Counted from the first letter of the stretch, positions 35,179 through 46,150 are shown. The stretch is 64,000 nucleotides of DNA from Pelomicrobium methylotrophicum (GCF_008014345.1 NZ_VPFL01000002.1:1-64000); one strand, 5' to 3'. The notes: generated from the sequence alone by a model not told the origin. Numbers and translations: made by a program.

Positions 35179-37338
35179 GTGAAGTACTTCGTCGTCATCG
35201 CGATCGGCCTGGGGGCGGTGCTGCTCTATCTCCTTGCCACCGCGAGCCGCAACAGCGCCTTCTTCGCCGACCAGTATCCGCTGCTCCTGGCGCTGAACGG
35301 CGCGCTGGCGGCGCTGCTGCTGCTGGTGGTCGGCGTCCAGCTCTGGCGCATGGTGGGCAAGCTGCGTCGGGGGGTGTTCGGGTCCCGGCTCGCCTTCAAG
35401 CTGCTGGTGCTGTTCGCGCTGATGGCCCTGGTGCCGGGCGCGCTGGTGTACGTCGTGTCAGTCCAGTTCCTCACTAAGAGCATCGAATCGTGGTTCGACG
35501 TGCGGGTCGAGCGGGCGCTGGAGGGCGGCCTCAACCTGGGCCGCACGGCGCTCGACAACATGCTCAAGGACATGAACGCGCAAGCGGTCAACCTTTCCCT
35601 GTCGCTCGCCGAACAGCCTGGCCGCGAGCCCCTGGAACTGCTCAACCAGCTGCGCGAGCAGACGGGCGTGTTCGAAGTGTCGCTCTTCGATCAGCGGGGC
35701 AAACTCCTCGCCTTCTCCACCGGCGCCAGCGCGGCGCTGCTGCCCCACTTTCCCGACGCGGCGGTGCTGCGGCAGGTGAGGCTGCAGAAGGCGTACTCGG
35801 CGGTGGAGCGATTGCCCGACCGGGGCATGGTGCTGCGAGTGCTGGTGCCGGTGAACGTGCTCATGCCGACAGAGGACGTGCGGGTGCTGCAGCTCATTCA
35901 GCCCGTGCCGACGCAGCTGAAGCAGGATGCGGAGGCGGTGCAGGCGGTCTACCAGGACTACCAGGAACTGCTGCTGGCACGCACCGGCTTGAAGCGGCTC
36001 TACCGGGTCACGCTGACCGTGTCGCTGCTGTTGTCGCTGCTCTCAGCGCTGGCGCTGGCGTTTATCCTGAGCGAGCGGCTGGCTGCGCCGCTGGGGTTGC
36101 TGGCCGAGGGGACGCGGGCCGTGGCCCAAGGGGACTTCAGCCGCCGCCACCCGGTGGCGAGCCGCGACGAAATGGGCATCTTGATGGCCTCTTTCAACGC
36201 CATGACAGACCAGTTGGCCGAGGCGCGGGCCGTGGCCCTGCGCAAGCAGGCCGAGGTGGAAAGCGCCAAGGCCTACTTGGAAAGCTTGCTCGCCAACCTG
36301 TCCTCGGGTGTGGTGGCCTTTGACAAGGACGGGCGGCTGCGTTCAGCCAACCCCAGCGCGGCGCAGATTCTGGGCGTCGACGCTGACGCACTGGTCGGGC
36401 TTGCACCCGAGGCGATCGCCAAGAGTTATCCTGCGCTGGCGCCGCTGGTGGAGACGGTGGCGCGTGAATTCGCCGACTCCCACGAAGACCGATGGCAGCG
36501 GCAGGTGGAGCGGCCGCTGAAGTCCGGCGCCCAGGTTCTGCTGGTGCGGGGAACGCGATTACCCGAAGTGGCGGGCAGCGGTTGCGTGGTGGTGTTCGAT
36601 GACGTGACCGATCTCATCCAGGCCCAGCGCGACGCGGCCTGGGGCGAGGTGGCGCGACGGCTTGCCCACGAGATCAAGAACCCGCTCACACCGATTCAGC
36701 TCGCCGCCGAGCGGCTGCAGCATAAGCTGGCGGACAGGCTCGCGGGACGGGACGCTGAGGTGCTCGCCCGGGCAACCCGCACCATCGTCGCCCAGGTGGC
36801 CGCCATGAAGACCATGGTGGACGCCTTCAGCCGCTACGCGCGGCTTCCCGAGATCAGACGGGCGCCCCTTGACATCAACCGCCTGGTCCATGAAATTCTC
36901 CCGCTCTACGAAGCAGCGGTGCCCGCCATCCGGGTCGATCTCGCGCCGCACTTGCCGCCGGTGATGGGCGATGCGGAGCAGTTGGGCCAGGTGATCCACA
37001 ACCTGCTGCGCAATGCCCAGGAGGCGACCGGCGAGACGACGCAGGCGCACATCACCCTCATGACCCGGGCGGAAGAGGAGGTGGTGACCCTTTCCGTGGT
37101 GGACGACGGTCCGGGCTTTCCAGAAGAAGTGGTGCGCCGCGCCTTTGAGCCGTATGTGACCACCAAGCTCAAGGGCACAGGGCTTGGACTGGCCATCGTG
37201 AAGAGGATCGTGGAAGCGCACGAGGGCAAGGTACGCATCGAAAATCTCGCGCCCCGGGGCGCGCGCGTCACCATCGAGCTTCCGGCGCTCGCCGCGGCTC
37301 AAGCCGAGACGGCGGTGGGACAGGCTGCCTCTTCCTGA
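35179..37338 (+). CDS. ntrY: NtrY-like membrane sensor histidine kinase
   Basis: 719 residues from a GTG at 35179 (VKYFVVIAIGLG). Three N-terminal transmembrane helices come within the first 100 residues. A periplasmic region and a fourth helix near 275-295 follow, then HAMP (about 295-345), PAS (about 365-475), HisKA with phospho-acceptor His497 in RLAHEIKNPLTPIQLAAERL, and HATPase_c with NLLRNAQEA, DDGPGFP and KGTGLGLAIVKRI. This layout is NtrY, a sensor tied to nitrogen and redox control in related bacteria. Lies 12 bp upstream of its partner ntrX. Confidence 0.9.
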   Translation: MKYFVVIAIGLGAVLLYLLATASRNSAFFADQYPLLLALNGALAALLLLVVGVQLWRMVGKLRRGVFGSRLAFKLLVLFALMALVPGALVYVVSVQFLTKSIESWFDVRVERALEGGLNLGRTALDNMLKDMNAQAVNLSLSLAEQPGREPLELLNQLREQTGVFEVSLFDQRGKLLAFSTGASAALLPHFPDAAVLRQVRLQKAYSAVERLPDRGMVLRVLVPVNVLMPTEDVRVLQLIQPVPTQLKQDAEAVQAVYQDYQELLLARTGLKRLYRVTLTVSLLLSLLSALALAFILSERLAAPLGLLAEGTRAVAQGDFSRRHPVASRDEMGILMASFNAMTDQLAEARAVALRKQAEVESAKAYLESLLANLSSGVVAFDKDGRLRSANPSAAQILGVDADALVGLAPEAIAKSYPALAPLVETVAREFADSHEDRWQRQVERPLKSGAQVLLVRGTRLPEVAGSGCVVVFDDVTDLIQAQRDAAWGEVARRLAHEIKNPLTPIQLAAERLQHKLADRLAGRDAEVLARATRTIVAQVAAMKTMVDAFSRYARLPEIRRAPLDINRLVHEILPLYEAAVPAIRVDLAPHLPPVMGDAEQLGQVIHNLLRNAQEATGETTQAHITLMTRAEEEVVTLSVVDDGPGFPEEVVRRAFEPYVTTKLKGTGLGLAIVKRIVEAHEGKVRIENLAPRGARVTIELPALAAAQAETAVGQAASS

Positions 37339-37350
37339 AGCAGGTACGTC

Positions 37351-38613
37351 ATGGGACCCAGCCAGATCCTGATCGTGGACGATGAGGTGGGCATCCGGGA
37401 GCTCCTGTCCGAGATCCTCGAGGACGAAGGCTACCAGGTGCGTCTGGCGGAAAACGCGAGCCAGGCCCGCGACATCCGCAATCGGATGCGCCCCGACCTG
37501 GTATTGCTGGACATCTGGATGCCCGACACTGATGGCATTACCCTCCTCAAGGAGTGGGCGAGCCGAGGGCTGCTCACCATGCCGGTGGTGATGATGTCGG
37601 GGCACGCCACCATCGACACCGCGGTGGAGGCCACGCGCATCGGGGCGTTCGACTTCCTGGAGAAGCCCATTGCCATGCAGAAGCTGCTTGCCACCGTCGG
37701 GCGCGCGCTTCAGCGCGGCAAGAGCGAGCCCGCCTCGCCCCTGTCGCTGCTGTCGCTGGGTCGGGCGCCGGTGATCGCCGAGCTGCGCCGCCGCCTCGAG
37801 CAGGTGGCAAACCTCCGGGCGCCGGTCCTGCTGCTGGGCCCGCCGGGATCCCCCACCGAACTGTGCGCGCGCTACCTCCATCGTCCCAACACGCCCTGGG
37901 TGGCCCCGGAGAGTACCGCCTGCCTGGTCGATCCGAGCATCGACCTCCTCGCCGAGGCGCGGGACGGCGTGCTGTTCCTGCGGGAGGTCGGAGACTTGAG
38001 CCGCATGGAACAGAAGGGCCTGCTGCTCTACGCCGCGAAGCTCGACCGCTACAACGTCCGGCTGGTGTGCGCCAGCTCCAGGAACCTGGCCGAGCTCATG
38101 CAGCAGGGGCAGTTCGACGCCAAGCTCTACGAGCTCCTGGCGGCGGTGACGGTGCCGGTGCCGGCGCTCAAGGACCATCGGGAGGACATCCCCGAAATTG
38201 CCCGCATTTTGCTCTCCCAGTGCGTGGAGGCGGGAGAGGTGCCCATGCGCAGCTTCTCCACGGCTGCGCTCAACGTGCTGCGCAACGCGGAGTGGCCGGG
38301 GGACCTGGCGCAATTGAACGGCGTGGTCCGCTCGGCGGCCCATACCGCTCTGACGGAGGAAATCACGGCGGAGGAAGTGGAGCGCCTGGTGCCGCGGCGC
38401 GATGCGACCTCGATGGCCCGCTTTCCAATCCCGCTCGATCTGCCCTTGCGCGAAGCCCGGGAGCGCTTCGAGCAGATGTATTTCGAACACCACATCGCCC
38501 GGGAGGAAGGCAACGTCTCGCGCGTGGCGGAGAAGGTCGGGCTTGAGCGCACCCACCTCTATCGCAAGCTCAAGCAGTTGGGAATCCGCTTCCAGGGCCG
38601 CGGTGAAAGCTGA
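37351..38613 (+). CDS. ntrX: NtrX-like response regulator with degenerate AAA+ domain
   Basis: 420 residues. The receiver domain (about 1-120) has acidic pocket DDE and phospho-acceptor DIWMPDTDG, with Lys in FLEKP. The middle region aligns with a sigma-54 activator domain but lacks its machinery: Walker A reads GPPGSPTE (about 164-171, no GKT/S), Walker B reads LFLREVGDLS (Arg for the catalytic Asp), and no GAFTGA loop is visible. The C-terminal Fis-type helix-turn-helix is intact (GNVSRVAEKVGLERTHLYRKLKQLG). It therefore probably controls sigma-70 promoters by DNA binding rather than activating sigma-54. Confidence 0.88.
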   Translation: MGPSQILIVDDEVGIRELLSEILEDEGYQVRLAENASQARDIRNRMRPDLVLLDIWMPDTDGITLLKEWASRGLLTMPVVMMSGHATIDTAVEATRIGAFDFLEKPIAMQKLLATVGRALQRGKSEPASPLSLLSLGRAPVIAELRRRLEQVANLRAPVLLLGPPGSPTELCARYLHRPNTPWVAPESTACLVDPSIDLLAEARDGVLFLREVGDLSRMEQKGLLLYAAKLDRYNVRLVCASSRNLAELMQQGQFDAKLYELLAAVTVPVPALKDHREDIPEIARILLSQCVEAGEVPMRSFSTAALNVLRNAEWPGDLAQLNGVVRSAAHTALTEEITAEEVERLVPRRDATSMARFPIPLDLPLREARERFEQMYFEHHIAREEGNVSRVAEKVGLERTHLYRKLKQLGIRFQGRGES

Positions 38614-38637
38614 CCGGATCGCCGGGACCCTGGCTGG

Positions 38638-38652
38638 TTATACCCACTATAA
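38638..38652. promoter_or_regulatory. Candidate CbbR site upstream of tkt
   Basis: TTAT-ACCCACT-ATAA, a perfect dyad of the LysR-regulator type. The following bases (AAGAACATTCGATTTTCTT) resemble the sequence after the site at 51554. The first base is exactly 49 bp upstream of the -10 hexamer at 38687, the same distance as at the cbbL and post-cbbY promoters. Confidence 0.6.
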
Positions 38653-38663
38653 GAACATTCGAT

Positions 38664-38692
38664 TTTCTTCTGGACCGCCCCCTGCCCATAAT
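38664..38692 (+). promoter_or_regulatory. Candidate CbbR-dependent promoter of tkt operon (P1)
   Basis: Weak -35 TTTCTT (38664-38669), 17-bp spacer, -10 CATAAT (38687-38692). The poor -35 fits an activator-dependent promoter. Confidence 0.45.
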
Positions 38693-38723
38693 CCTTCGTT
38701 TGCGGGGACCGGCAAGACCGTCG

Positions 38724-38752
38724 TTGCCTGGGGGTAAGGGGTCGGCGATAAT
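38724..38752 (+). promoter_or_regulatory. Alternative tkt promoter (P2)
   Basis: -35 TTGCCT (38724-38729), 17-bp spacer, -10 GATAAT (38747-38752). A better -35 than P1, but no dyad at the matching distance. It could give basal expression. Confidence 0.4.
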
Positions 38753-38886
38753 CAGCAGCGCCCTTCGGCGCGGGCTTCGTTGCGCCGATGGACAGCCCGT
38801 GATGGGATGTGGGCATGCGCGGTCGCCAGACCGGTCCAGGGCCTGCGCCCGGAATCTCTCACCGTAAATCGCCAAGGGAGTGAGGC

Positions 38887-40911
38887 ATGAGTGCCAAGGC
38901 GCACTTGAAGGATTTCCAGGCACCGGTTTTCAAGGATCTCACCAGCGCCATCCGTGCGCTGGCCATGGACGCGGTGGAGAAGGCCAAGTCCGGCCATCCC
39001 GGCATGCCCATGGGCATGGCCGAGATCGCCGAGGTGCTGTGGATTCACCATCTGCGCCACAATCCCGCCAATCCCAAGTGGCCGGACCGGGACCGGTTCG
39101 TCCTGTCCAACGGTCACGGCTCGATGCTGCTCTACGCGCTGCTGCACCTGACGGGCTACGACTTGCCCATGGAGGAGATCAAGCGCTTTCGGCAGCTGCA
39201 CTCGAAGACCCCGGGGCATCCGGAGTACGGCGTCACCCCAGGGGTGGAGACCACCACCGGACCCCTGGGCCAGGGCCTCGCCAATGCCGTGGGCATGGCC
39301 ATCGCCGAGAAGGTGTTGGCGGCGGAGTTTAACCGCCCGGGCTTCGATATCGTCAACCACTACACCTACGTGTTCCTGGGCGATGGCTGCCTGATGGAGG
39401 GCGTCTCCCACGAAGCGTGTTCCCTGGCGGGGGTGCTGGGCCTCGGCAAGCTCATCTGCTTCTACGACGACAACGGCATTTCCATCGACGGACACGTGGA
39501 GGGGTGGTTCACCGACGACACCCCCAAGCGTTTCGAAGCTTACGGCTGGCACGTGGTTCCCCACGTGAACGGCCACGACCCGGTGGCGATCCAGAGGGCC
39601 ATCGAAGAGGCGAAGGCGGTCACCGACAAGCCCTCGCTCATCTGCTGCAAGACGGTCATCGGCATGGGTGCGCCCAACAAAGCGGGCAGCCACGATGTGC
39701 ACGGGGCGGCCCTCGGCGAGGCGGAGGTGGCCGCCACCCGACCCCACATCGGCTGGCATTACGGGCCGTTCGAGATTCCCAAGGAGGTCTACGACGCCTG
39801 GGACGCCCGGGCGAAAGGGGCGAAGCTCGAGGCGCAATGGAATGCCAAATTCGCGGAATACCGCAAAGCCTATCCGCGCGAGGCCGCCGAGTTCGAGCGG
39901 CGCATCAAGGGCGAGCTGCCCGAGGGCTGGGAAACCCACGTCCAGGCCCTGATCCGACGGGTGAACGACAAGGCGGAGACGGTGGCCACGCGCAAGGCTT
40001 CCCAAATTGCCATCGAGGCACTGGCTCCGCACCTGCCGGAGCTGATCGGCGGGTCGGCCGACCTCACCGGCTCCAACCTCACCCACTGGTCGGGCTCGCG
40101 GCCTCTCACCCGCACGGATGGGGGCAACTACATTCACTACGGCGTGCGCGAGTTCGGCATGAGCGCCATCATGAACGGGATGGCCCTGCACGGCGGGTTC
40201 ATTCCGTATGGGGGCACCTTCCTGGTGTTCTCTGACTACGCGCGCAACGCCGTGCGCATGGCGGCGCTCATGAAAACGCGCACGGTGTTCGTGTTTACCC
40301 ACGACTCGATCGGCCTCGGCGAAGACGGCCCCACTCACCAGCCCATCGAGCACGCAGCGAGCCTGCGGCTCATTCCCAACATGGAAGTATGGCGGCCGTG
40401 CGATACGGTGGAGACGGTGGTCGCGTGGGTGCGGGCCATCGAACGCCGGGATGGGCCGGTCGCGCTGCTTCTTTCAAGACAGAACGTTCCGTTCCAGGCG
40501 CGGGACGCGGACGCCCTCGAGCGCATCCGGCGCGGGGCCTACGTGCTTTCGGAAGCTGTCGGGGGTGCTCCCCGCTGCGTCATCATCGCCACCGGCTCCG
40601 AGGTGCCTCTGGCCATGGGCGCCCAGAAGGCGTTGGCCGACGAGGGCATTCCCGTGCGGGTCGTGTCCATGCCGTGCACTTCTGTCTTCGATCGCCAGGA
40701 CCCGCAGTACCGCGAGGCGGTGCTGCCGCGGGGCGTGCCGCGGGTGGCGGTGGAGGCCGGGGTGAGCGACTACTGGCGCAAGTACGTCGGGCTAGAAGGC
40801 GCGGTGGTGGGTATCGACACCTTCGGCGAATCGGCGCCCGCCGCAGATCTCTTCAAGCATTTCGGCTTTACCGTCGAGAACGTGGTGAAGGCGGTAAAAA
40901 GCGTCCTCTGA
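38887..40911 (+). CDS. tkt: Transketolase
   Basis: Thiamine-diphosphate enzyme that shuffles two-carbon units in the Calvin and pentose phosphate cycles. 674 residues: the N-terminal domain has [17 protein letters not shown] and the ThDP-Mg motif [13 protein letters not shown]...YDDN; the central pyrimidine-binding domain has [17 protein letters not shown]; the C-terminal domain follows. It is the first gene of tkt-gap-pgk-pyk-fba, hence the CbbT role. GGAG-type ribosome site before the ATG. Confidence 0.96.
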   Translation: MSAKAHLKDFQAPVFKDLTSAIRALAMDAVEKAKSGHPGMPMGMAEIAEVLWIHHLRHNPANPKWPDRDRFVLSNGHGSMLLYALLHLTGYDLPMEEIKRFRQLHSKTPGHPEYGVTPGVETTTGPLGQGLANAVGMAIAEKVLAAEFNRPGFDIVNHYTYVFLGDGCLMEGVSHEACSLAGVLGLGKLICFYDDNGISIDGHVEGWFTDDTPKRFEAYGWHVVPHVNGHDPVAIQRAIEEAKAVTDKPSLICCKTVIGMGAPNKAGSHDVHGAALGEAEVAATRPHIGWHYGPFEIPKEVYDAWDARAKGAKLEAQWNAKFAEYRKAYPREAAEFERRIKGELPEGWETHVQALIRRVNDKAETVATRKASQIAIEALAPHLPELIGGSADLTGSNLTHWSGSRPLTRTDGGNYIHYGVREFGMSAIMNGMALHGGFIPYGGTFLVFSDYARNAVRMAALMKTRTVFVFTHDSIGLGEDGPTHQPIEHAASLRLIPNMEVWRPCDTVETVVAWVRAIERRDGPVALLLSRQNVPFQARDADALERIRRGAYVLSEAVGGAPRCVIIATGSEVPLAMGAQKALADEGIPVRVVSMPCTSVFDRQDPQYREAVLPRGVPRVAVEAGVSDYWRKYVGLEGAVVGIDTFGESAPAADLFKHFGFTVENVVKAVKSVL

Positions 40912-40991
40912 GGCGTCGGCGCGGCGGGACGGTGCCGGTGCTGAGTTAAAATAAGGGTTTTTTATATAGCGCTAGCCAGGGGAGAATTTTC

Positions 40992-42005
40992 ATGCCTATC
41001 CGAGTCGCCATTAACGGCTACGGCCGCATTGGGCGCAACATCCTGCGCGCCCTCTACGAATCCAACCGGAAACAAGACATCCAGATCGTGGCGGTGAACG
41101 ACTTGGGCGACGCCAAGACCAATGCCCACCTCACCCGTTACGACACGGTGCACGGCAAGTTTCCGGGCGAGGTGAAAGTGGACGGCGACTACATGGTGGT
41201 GAACGGCGACCGCATCCGGGTGCTCGCCGTGAGGAACCCCGCGGATCTGCCCTGGAAGGAGTTGAACGTCGACGTGGTGCACGAGTGCACGGGGCTTTTT
41301 ACCAGCAAGGAAAAGGCTTCCGCGCATCTGGCCGCGGGCGCGAAGAAGGTCATCATCTCGGCGCCGGGAGAAAAGGACGTGGACGCGACGGTGGTCTACG
41401 GCGTGAACCACCACATTCTCAAGGCGAGCCACACGGTGATCTCCAACGCCTCTTGCACCACCAACTGCCTGGCGCCGCTCGTGAAGGTGCTGCACGAGAA
41501 AATCGGCGTGGTCCACGGCTTGATGACCACCATCCACTCCTACACCAATGACCAGGTGCTGACCGACGTCTACCACAAAGACCTGCGGCGCGCCCGCTCG
41601 GCCACCATGTCCCAGATTCCCACCAAGACCGGGGCCGCCGCCGCCGTGGGCCTGGTGCTGCCGGAGCTCGCGGGCAAGCTGGACGGCTTCGCCATTCGGG
41701 TGCCCACCATCAATGTCTCCCTGGTGGATTTCTCGTGCGTGGTGGCGCGGCCCACCAGCAAGGAGGAGATCGACCAGGTGATGAAGGAGGCGGCGCAGGG
41801 CGCGCTCAAGGGCATCTTGAAATTCTCCGATGAGCCGCTGGTTTCGATGGACTTCAACCACGATGCCGCCTCCAGCATCTACGACTCGACGCTCACCAAG
41901 GTGACCGGCGGCACCTTTGTCAAAGCGCTGGCCTGGTATGACAACGAGTGGGGTTTCTCCAATCGGATGCTGGATACCACCGTGGCCTGGATGAACGCCA
42001 AATGA
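40992..42005 (+). CDS. gap: Glyceraldehyde-3-phosphate dehydrogenase, type I
   Basis: 337 residues. The N-terminal NAD(P)-binding fold has NGYGRIGRN. The catalytic cysteine is Cys155 in [13 protein letters not shown], and the C terminus has [15 protein letters not shown]. In this cluster it should act in the reductive (Calvin) direction, although the same enzyme serves glycolysis. Strong GGGGAG ribosome site. A diverged copy of its last 50 bases lies just downstream (42103-42156). Confidence 0.97.
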   Translation: MPIRVAINGYGRIGRNILRALYESNRKQDIQIVAVNDLGDAKTNAHLTRYDTVHGKFPGEVKVDGDYMVVNGDRIRVLAVRNPADLPWKELNVDVVHECTGLFTSKEKASAHLAAGAKKVIISAPGEKDVDATVVYGVNHHILKASHTVISNASCTTNCLAPLVKVLHEKIGVVHGLMTTIHSYTNDQVLTDVYHKDLRRARSATMSQIPTKTGAAAAVGLVLPELAGKLDGFAIRVPTINVSLVDFSCVVARPTSKEEIDQVMKEAAQGALKGILKFSDEPLVSMDFNHDAASSIYDSTLTKVTGGTFVKALAWYDNEWGFSNRMLDTTVAWMNAK

Positions 42006-42021
42006 GTCGGATCGAAGGACG

Positions 42022-42038
42022 GCCCCACGCGTTGGGGC
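42022..42038 (+). other. Short hairpin after gap
   Basis: GCCCCA / TGGGGC, 6-bp GC stem with 5-nt loop, 17 bp after the gap stop. It has no T-run, so termination is doubtful; it may tune gap versus pgk levels. Confidence 0.3.
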
Positions 42039-42102
42039 ACAGGCTCATGGCGCGCAGCGCCGTGAAGCGGGCGGCGGCGGGCGGCTGGCGCCACCACCGC
42101 CC

Positions 42103-42156
42103 GGGGTTTCTCCAATCGGATGCTGGAGACCACCGCGGCCTGGATGAACGCCGAGT
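42103..42156 (+). repeat. Partial duplication of the gap 3' end
   Basis: The 54 bases here match the end of gap (41950-42003) at nearly every position for the first 50, offset 153 bp. The frame of the copy reads [18 protein letters not shown] against [17 protein letters not shown] in gap. It lacks the rest of the gene and looks like the remnant of a second gap copy or of a slipped recombination event. pgk starts 25 bp later. Confidence 0.85.
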
Positions 42157-42180
42157 GGGCGGGTTTCGAGGAGGGGCGCC

Positions 42181-43362
42181 ATGGCGGTGCTGAAGATGAC
42201 CGACCTGGACCTCAAGGGCAAGCGGGTGTTCATCCGCGCCGACCTCAATGTACCCCAGGACGATGCCGGCCGCATCACCGACGACACGCGCATCCGGGCG
42301 TCCCTGCCGGCCATCCGCCACGCGCTGGCGCAAGGCGCGGCGGTGATGGTGACCTCGCACCTGGGGCGCCCCACCGAGGGGGAGCTCAAACCCGAAGACT
42401 CGCTCGCTCCCGTGGCGCAGCGTCTGTCGGAGCTGCTGGGCAGGCCGGTGCCCCTGGTCCGGAACTGGGTGGACGGCGTGGACGTCAAACCGGGCCAAGT
42501 GGTGTTGCTGGAGAACTGCCGGGTCAACAAGGGTGAGAAGAAAAACGACGACGGGCTCGCCCGAAAGATGGCCGCGCTCTGCGATGTCTACGTGAACGAC
42601 GCCTTCGGCACGGCCCACCGGGCCGAGGCCACCACCCAGGGGCTCGCCAAGTACGCCAAGGTGGCCTGCGCCGGTCCGTTGATGGCCGCGGAGCTGGAAG
42701 CGCTGGGCAAGGCGCTGGAAAACCCGCGACGGCCCTTGGTTGCCATCGTGGGCGGCTCCAAGGTCTCCACCAAGCTCACCATCCTCAGGAACCTGGCGGC
42801 CCGGGTCGATCAGCTCATCGTCGGCGGCGGTATCGCCAACACCTTCATCCTGGCCGCCGGCGGAAGGATCGGAAAATCGCTGGCCGAACCGGACCTGGTG
42901 GGCGAGGCCAAGGAAATCATGCGGCTCATGGAAGAACGGGGCGGCGGCGTTCCCATTCCCGTGGACGTGGTGTGCGCCAAGGAGCTCACGCCCACCGCCA
43001 AAGCCGAGCTCAAAGCCGCGAAGGAGGTGGCCGACGACGACCTGATCCTGGACATCGGGCCGCAGTCGGCCACCGCCCTGGCGACTTTCGTCCGCCAGGC
43101 AGGCACGGTGGTGTGGAACGGACCCGTCGGCGTGTTCGAGTACGACCCCTTCGGAGAGGGGACCAAACGGCTGGCCCAGGCCATCGCCGAGTCGGCAGCC
43201 TTCTCCATCGCCGGGGGCGGGGACACGCTCGCGGCCATCGCCAAGTACGGGGTCGCGGACAGGATCTCCTACATTTCCACCGGCGGGGGCGCCTTCCTCG
43301 AGTTCCTCGAAGGCAAAAAACTGCCCGCGGTCGAGATCCTGGAGCAACGAGCTTCCGGATAA
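42181..43362 (+). CDS. pgk: Phosphoglycerate kinase
   Basis: Phosphorylates 3-phosphoglycerate with ATP in the Calvin direction. 393 residues: N-terminal domain with RADLNVP and the HLGRP phosphate loop, C-terminal nucleotide domain with GGSKVSTK and the GGGDTLAAI-type ending. The ATG follows a GAGGGG ribosome site inside the gap-pgk spacer. Confidence 0.97.
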   Translation: MAVLKMTDLDLKGKRVFIRADLNVPQDDAGRITDDTRIRASLPAIRHALAQGAAVMVTSHLGRPTEGELKPEDSLAPVAQRLSELLGRPVPLVRNWVDGVDVKPGQVVLLENCRVNKGEKKNDDGLARKMAALCDVYVNDAFGTAHRAEATTQGLAKYAKVACAGPLMAAELEALGKALENPRRPLVAIVGGSKVSTKLTILRNLAARVDQLIVGGGIANTFILAAGGRIGKSLAEPDLVGEAKEIMRLMEERGGGVPIPVDVVCAKELTPTAKAELKAAKEVADDDLILDIGPQSATALATFVRQAGTVVWNGPVGVFEYDPFGEGTKRLAQAIAESAAFSIAGGGDTLAAIAKYGVADRISYISTGGGAFLEFLEGKKLPAVEILEQRASG

Positions 43363-43436
43363 TGAAATGCGGTTCCAGTATATGGGTTCTGGAGTAAACT
43401 CTCCGTCTCCCACCCTATTCAACAATGGAACCGCAC

Positions 43437-44918
43437 ATGCTACGTCGTACGAAGATCGTCGCCACCCTGGGCCCGGCCTCGAGCGATTCCAAAGTGCTCG
43501 AGCGCATGATCGATGCCGGAGTCGATGTGGTGCGCATGAATTTCTCCCACGGCACGGTGGAGGAGCACGTCAAGCGCGCCGAGCTGGTGCGCTCGCTCGC
43601 CCGCGCGGCGGGCCGCACCGTGGCGATCCTCGCGGATCTGCAGGGTCCCAAGATCCGCATCGGCAAGTTCGAGCAGGGGAAAGTGACCCTGGTTCCAGGG
43701 CAGACCTTCATCCTCGACGCCGAATGCAAGCTGGGCAACGAAGAGCGGGTGGGCCTCGATTACAAGGAGCTGCCCAACGACGTGTCCAAGGGGGCGATCC
43801 TGCTCCTCGACGACGGCCGCATCGTGCTCGAGGTGGAGAAGGTCAAGGGCGCCGAGATTTACACGCGGGTGATCACCGGCGGCACGCTTTCCAACAACAA
43901 GGGCATCAACCGCCGGGGCGGCGGATTGACGGCGCCTGCCCTCACCGAGAAGGACGTGGAGGACCTGAAGACTGCCGTGACGCTGAAGGCCGACTACCTG
44001 GCGGTATCGTTTCCGAGATCGGGCCAGGACATGCGGGCAGCGCGGGAGCTGCTGCACGAGGCCGGCGGCAAGTCTTTGCTGGTGGCCAAGATCGAGCGGG
44101 CCGAGGCGATCGATGCGCTGCCCGAGATCCTGGACGAGTCGGACGCCATCATGGTGGCGCGCGGAGACTTGGCGGTGGAGATGGGCGACGCGGTGGTGCC
44201 GGCGCTGCAGAAGCGCATGATCAAGCTGGCACGCGCCCGCAACCGGCTGGTGATCACCGCCACCCAGATGATGGAGTCGATGGTGTCGAACCCGGTGCCC
44301 ACCCGCGCCGAGGTGTCCGACGTGGCCAACGCCGTGCTCGACGGCACGGACGCGGTGATGCTCTCTGCCGAGACGGCCGTGGGCCAGTACCCGGTGGAGA
44401 CCGTGGAAACCATGAGCCGCGTGTGCATCGAAGCGGAAAAGCAAATGGAGATCCACCTGGACCGGGACTTCATGGACCAGGTGTTTACCCGCATCGACCA
44501 GTCCATCGCCATGGCGGCGCTGTTCACCGCTTACCACCTGAAGGCCAAGGCCATCGGCGCGCTCACCCAGTCCGGCTCGACCGCCTTGTGGATGTCGCGC
44601 ATGAACTCGGGCGTGCCGATCTACGGGCTCACGCCCGTGGTGGAGACGCGGCGCAAGATGGCGCTGTTTTCGGGCGTGCACCCGATCCGCTTCAATCCGC
44701 CGTCGCACGACCGGGAGGAAACCTTGCGCGCGGCCGAGGACGAACTGTTGCGCCGGGGGGCGGTGCGGGAGGGCGATTTGATCGTGCTGACCATCGGCGA
44801 GGCGGTGGGCCTCGCCGGACACACCAACACCCTCAAGGTGGTGCGCGTGGGCGAGTACCGGATGACCCAGAGCCTGCTGCAGTCCTCGGGCAAAGCGCGG
44901 CGCAGGAAGGCTCAGTGA
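43437..44918 (+). CDS. pyk: Pyruvate kinase
   Basis: 493 residues from [17 protein letters not shown]. An ATG four codons upstream (43425) is also possible; I prefer 43437 because the family starts with this motif. The beta/alpha barrel holds the catalytic block [31 protein letters not shown] and TQMMESM, and the C-terminal allosteric domain follows from about 350. It is a glycolytic gene inside a Calvin gene run, connecting fixed carbon to pyruvate. Confidence 0.95.
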   Translation: MLRRTKIVATLGPASSDSKVLERMIDAGVDVVRMNFSHGTVEEHVKRAELVRSLARAAGRTVAILADLQGPKIRIGKFEQGKVTLVPGQTFILDAECKLGNEERVGLDYKELPNDVSKGAILLLDDGRIVLEVEKVKGAEIYTRVITGGTLSNNKGINRRGGGLTAPALTEKDVEDLKTAVTLKADYLAVSFPRSGQDMRAARELLHEAGGKSLLVAKIERAEAIDALPEILDESDAIMVARGDLAVEMGDAVVPALQKRMIKLARARNRLVITATQMMESMVSNPVPTRAEVSDVANAVLDGTDAVMLSAETAVGQYPVETVETMSRVCIEAEKQMEIHLDRDFMDQVFTRIDQSIAMAALFTAYHLKAKAIGALTQSGSTALWMSRMNSGVPIYGLTPVVETRRKMALFSGVHPIRFNPPSHDREETLRAAEDELLRRGAVREGDLIVLTIGEAVGLAGHTNTLKVVRVGEYRMTQSLLQSSGKARRRKAQ

Positions 44919-44952
44919 ACTTCGTTTTTCAACTTCAGGCAAGGAGGTTGCC

Positions 44953-46017
44953 ATGGCGCTGATATCGTTGCGTCAATTGCTCGACCACGCCGCGGAGCAC
45001 GGCTACGGAGTCCCGGCTTTCAACATCAACAACCTGGAGCAGATCCAGGCCATCATGCAGGCGGCCGACGAGACCGACAGTCCGGTGATCATGCAGGCCT
45101 CCGCTGGTGCCCGGAAGTACGCAGGCGAGGCGTTCCTGCGCCACATGGTCCTGGCCGCAGTGGAGCAGTACCCGCACATCCCCGTGGTGTTGCACCAGGA
45201 TCACGGCGCAAGCCCCGCCGTATGCCAGGCCTCCATCCGCTCGGGATTCACCAGCGTCATGATGGACGGCTCGCTCAAGGAAGACATGAAAACGCCAGCG
45301 CCTTACGAATACAACGTGGAGGTGACGCGCAAGGTGGTGGAGATGGCCCACGCGGTCGGCGTGTCGGTGGAAGGGGAACTCGGCTGCCTAGGGTCGCTCG
45401 AGACCATGACCGCGGGCAAGGAGGACGGCTCGGGCGCGGAAGGGGCGCTCACCCACGACATGCTGCTCACCGACCCGGAGCAGGCGGCGGAGTTCGTGCG
45501 GGAGACCCAGGTGGATGCGTTGGCGGTCGCGATCGGTACTTCCCACGGCGCCTACAAATTCTCGCGTCCGCCCACCGGCGACATCCTGGCCATCGATCGG
45601 ATCAAGGAGATCCACCGGCGTATCCCCAATACGCACCTGGTGATGCACGGCTCCAGCAGCGTGCCGCAGGAATGGCTGCAGGTGATCCGCGAGTACGGCG
45701 GCGAGATGAAGGAGACCTATGGCGTGCCCGTGGAGGAGATCCAGGAAGGCATCCGCCATGGGGTGCGCAAGGTGAACATCGACACCGACATCCGGCTCGC
45801 CATGACCGGCGCCATGCGTCGCTCCCTGGCCAAGAACAAAAGCGAGTTCGACATCCGCAAGTTCCTGAAGGAAGCGATGCTCGCGGCGAAGGAGATCTGC
45901 AAAGCGCGCTTCGAGGCCTTCGGCACGGCGGGCCAGGCCTCGCGCATCAAGCCGATTCCCCTCGATACCATGGCTCAGAAGTACGCCAAAGGGGAGCTCA
46001 AGCAGGTGGTGCATTGA
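44953..46017 (+). CDS. fba: Fructose-bisphosphate aldolase, class II (Calvin-cycle subtype)
   Basis: Zn-dependent aldolase of 354 residues that joins dihydroxyacetone phosphate with glyceraldehyde 3-phosphate (and erythrose 4-phosphate in the Calvin cycle). [11 protein letters not shown] near the N terminus, the Zn/catalytic loop LHQDHGAS (about 80), [20 protein letters not shown] and the phosphate motif [16 protein letters not shown] are all intact. Strong AAGGAGG site. Last gene of the tkt unit, ahead of the hairpins at 46064-46169. Confidence 0.96.
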   Translation: MALISLRQLLDHAAEHGYGVPAFNINNLEQIQAIMQAADETDSPVIMQASAGARKYAGEAFLRHMVLAAVEQYPHIPVVLHQDHGASPAVCQASIRSGFTSVMMDGSLKEDMKTPAPYEYNVEVTRKVVEMAHAVGVSVEGELGCLGSLETMTAGKEDGSGAEGALTHDMLLTDPEQAAEFVRETQVDALAVAIGTSHGAYKFSRPPTGDILAIDRIKEIHRRIPNTHLVMHGSSSVPQEWLQVIREYGGEMKETYGVPVEEIQEGIRHGVRKVNIDTDIRLAMTGAMRRSLAKNKSEFDIRKFLKEAMLAAKEICKARFEAFGTAGQASRIKPIPLDTMAQKYAKGELKQVVH

Positions 46018-46063
46018 AATTTCCGCCGCCCTCCAGCGGGCGGCGACCGATCCCCCCTCCTCC

Positions 46064-46093
46064 AGGCGGCCGCGAGGCCGCCTTCGTGTCTTT
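46064..46093 (+). terminator. Terminator after fba
   Basis: AGGCGGCC, 4-nt loop GCGA, GGCCGCCT, then TCGTGTCTTT: an 8-bp perfect stem with a T-rich tail 46 bp past the fba stop. A further GC-rich hairpin precedes it at 46024-46043. Confidence 0.6.
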
Positions 46094-46150
46094 GAGCCGA
46101 GGCTGTCGCAAAGGCGGCGGGCCGGCGCCCGATCTCCCGGCAGGCAGCGC

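Noticed and set aside
40951-40965. ATAA-GGGTTTT-TTAT dyad just upstream of gap, which also fits a TNA-N7-TNA CbbR pattern.
   Set aside because: Orientation of the half-sites is opposite to the three shared sites, the sequence is a simple AT run near a likely -10, and no -10 lies 49 bp downstream. Kept out of the motif set.
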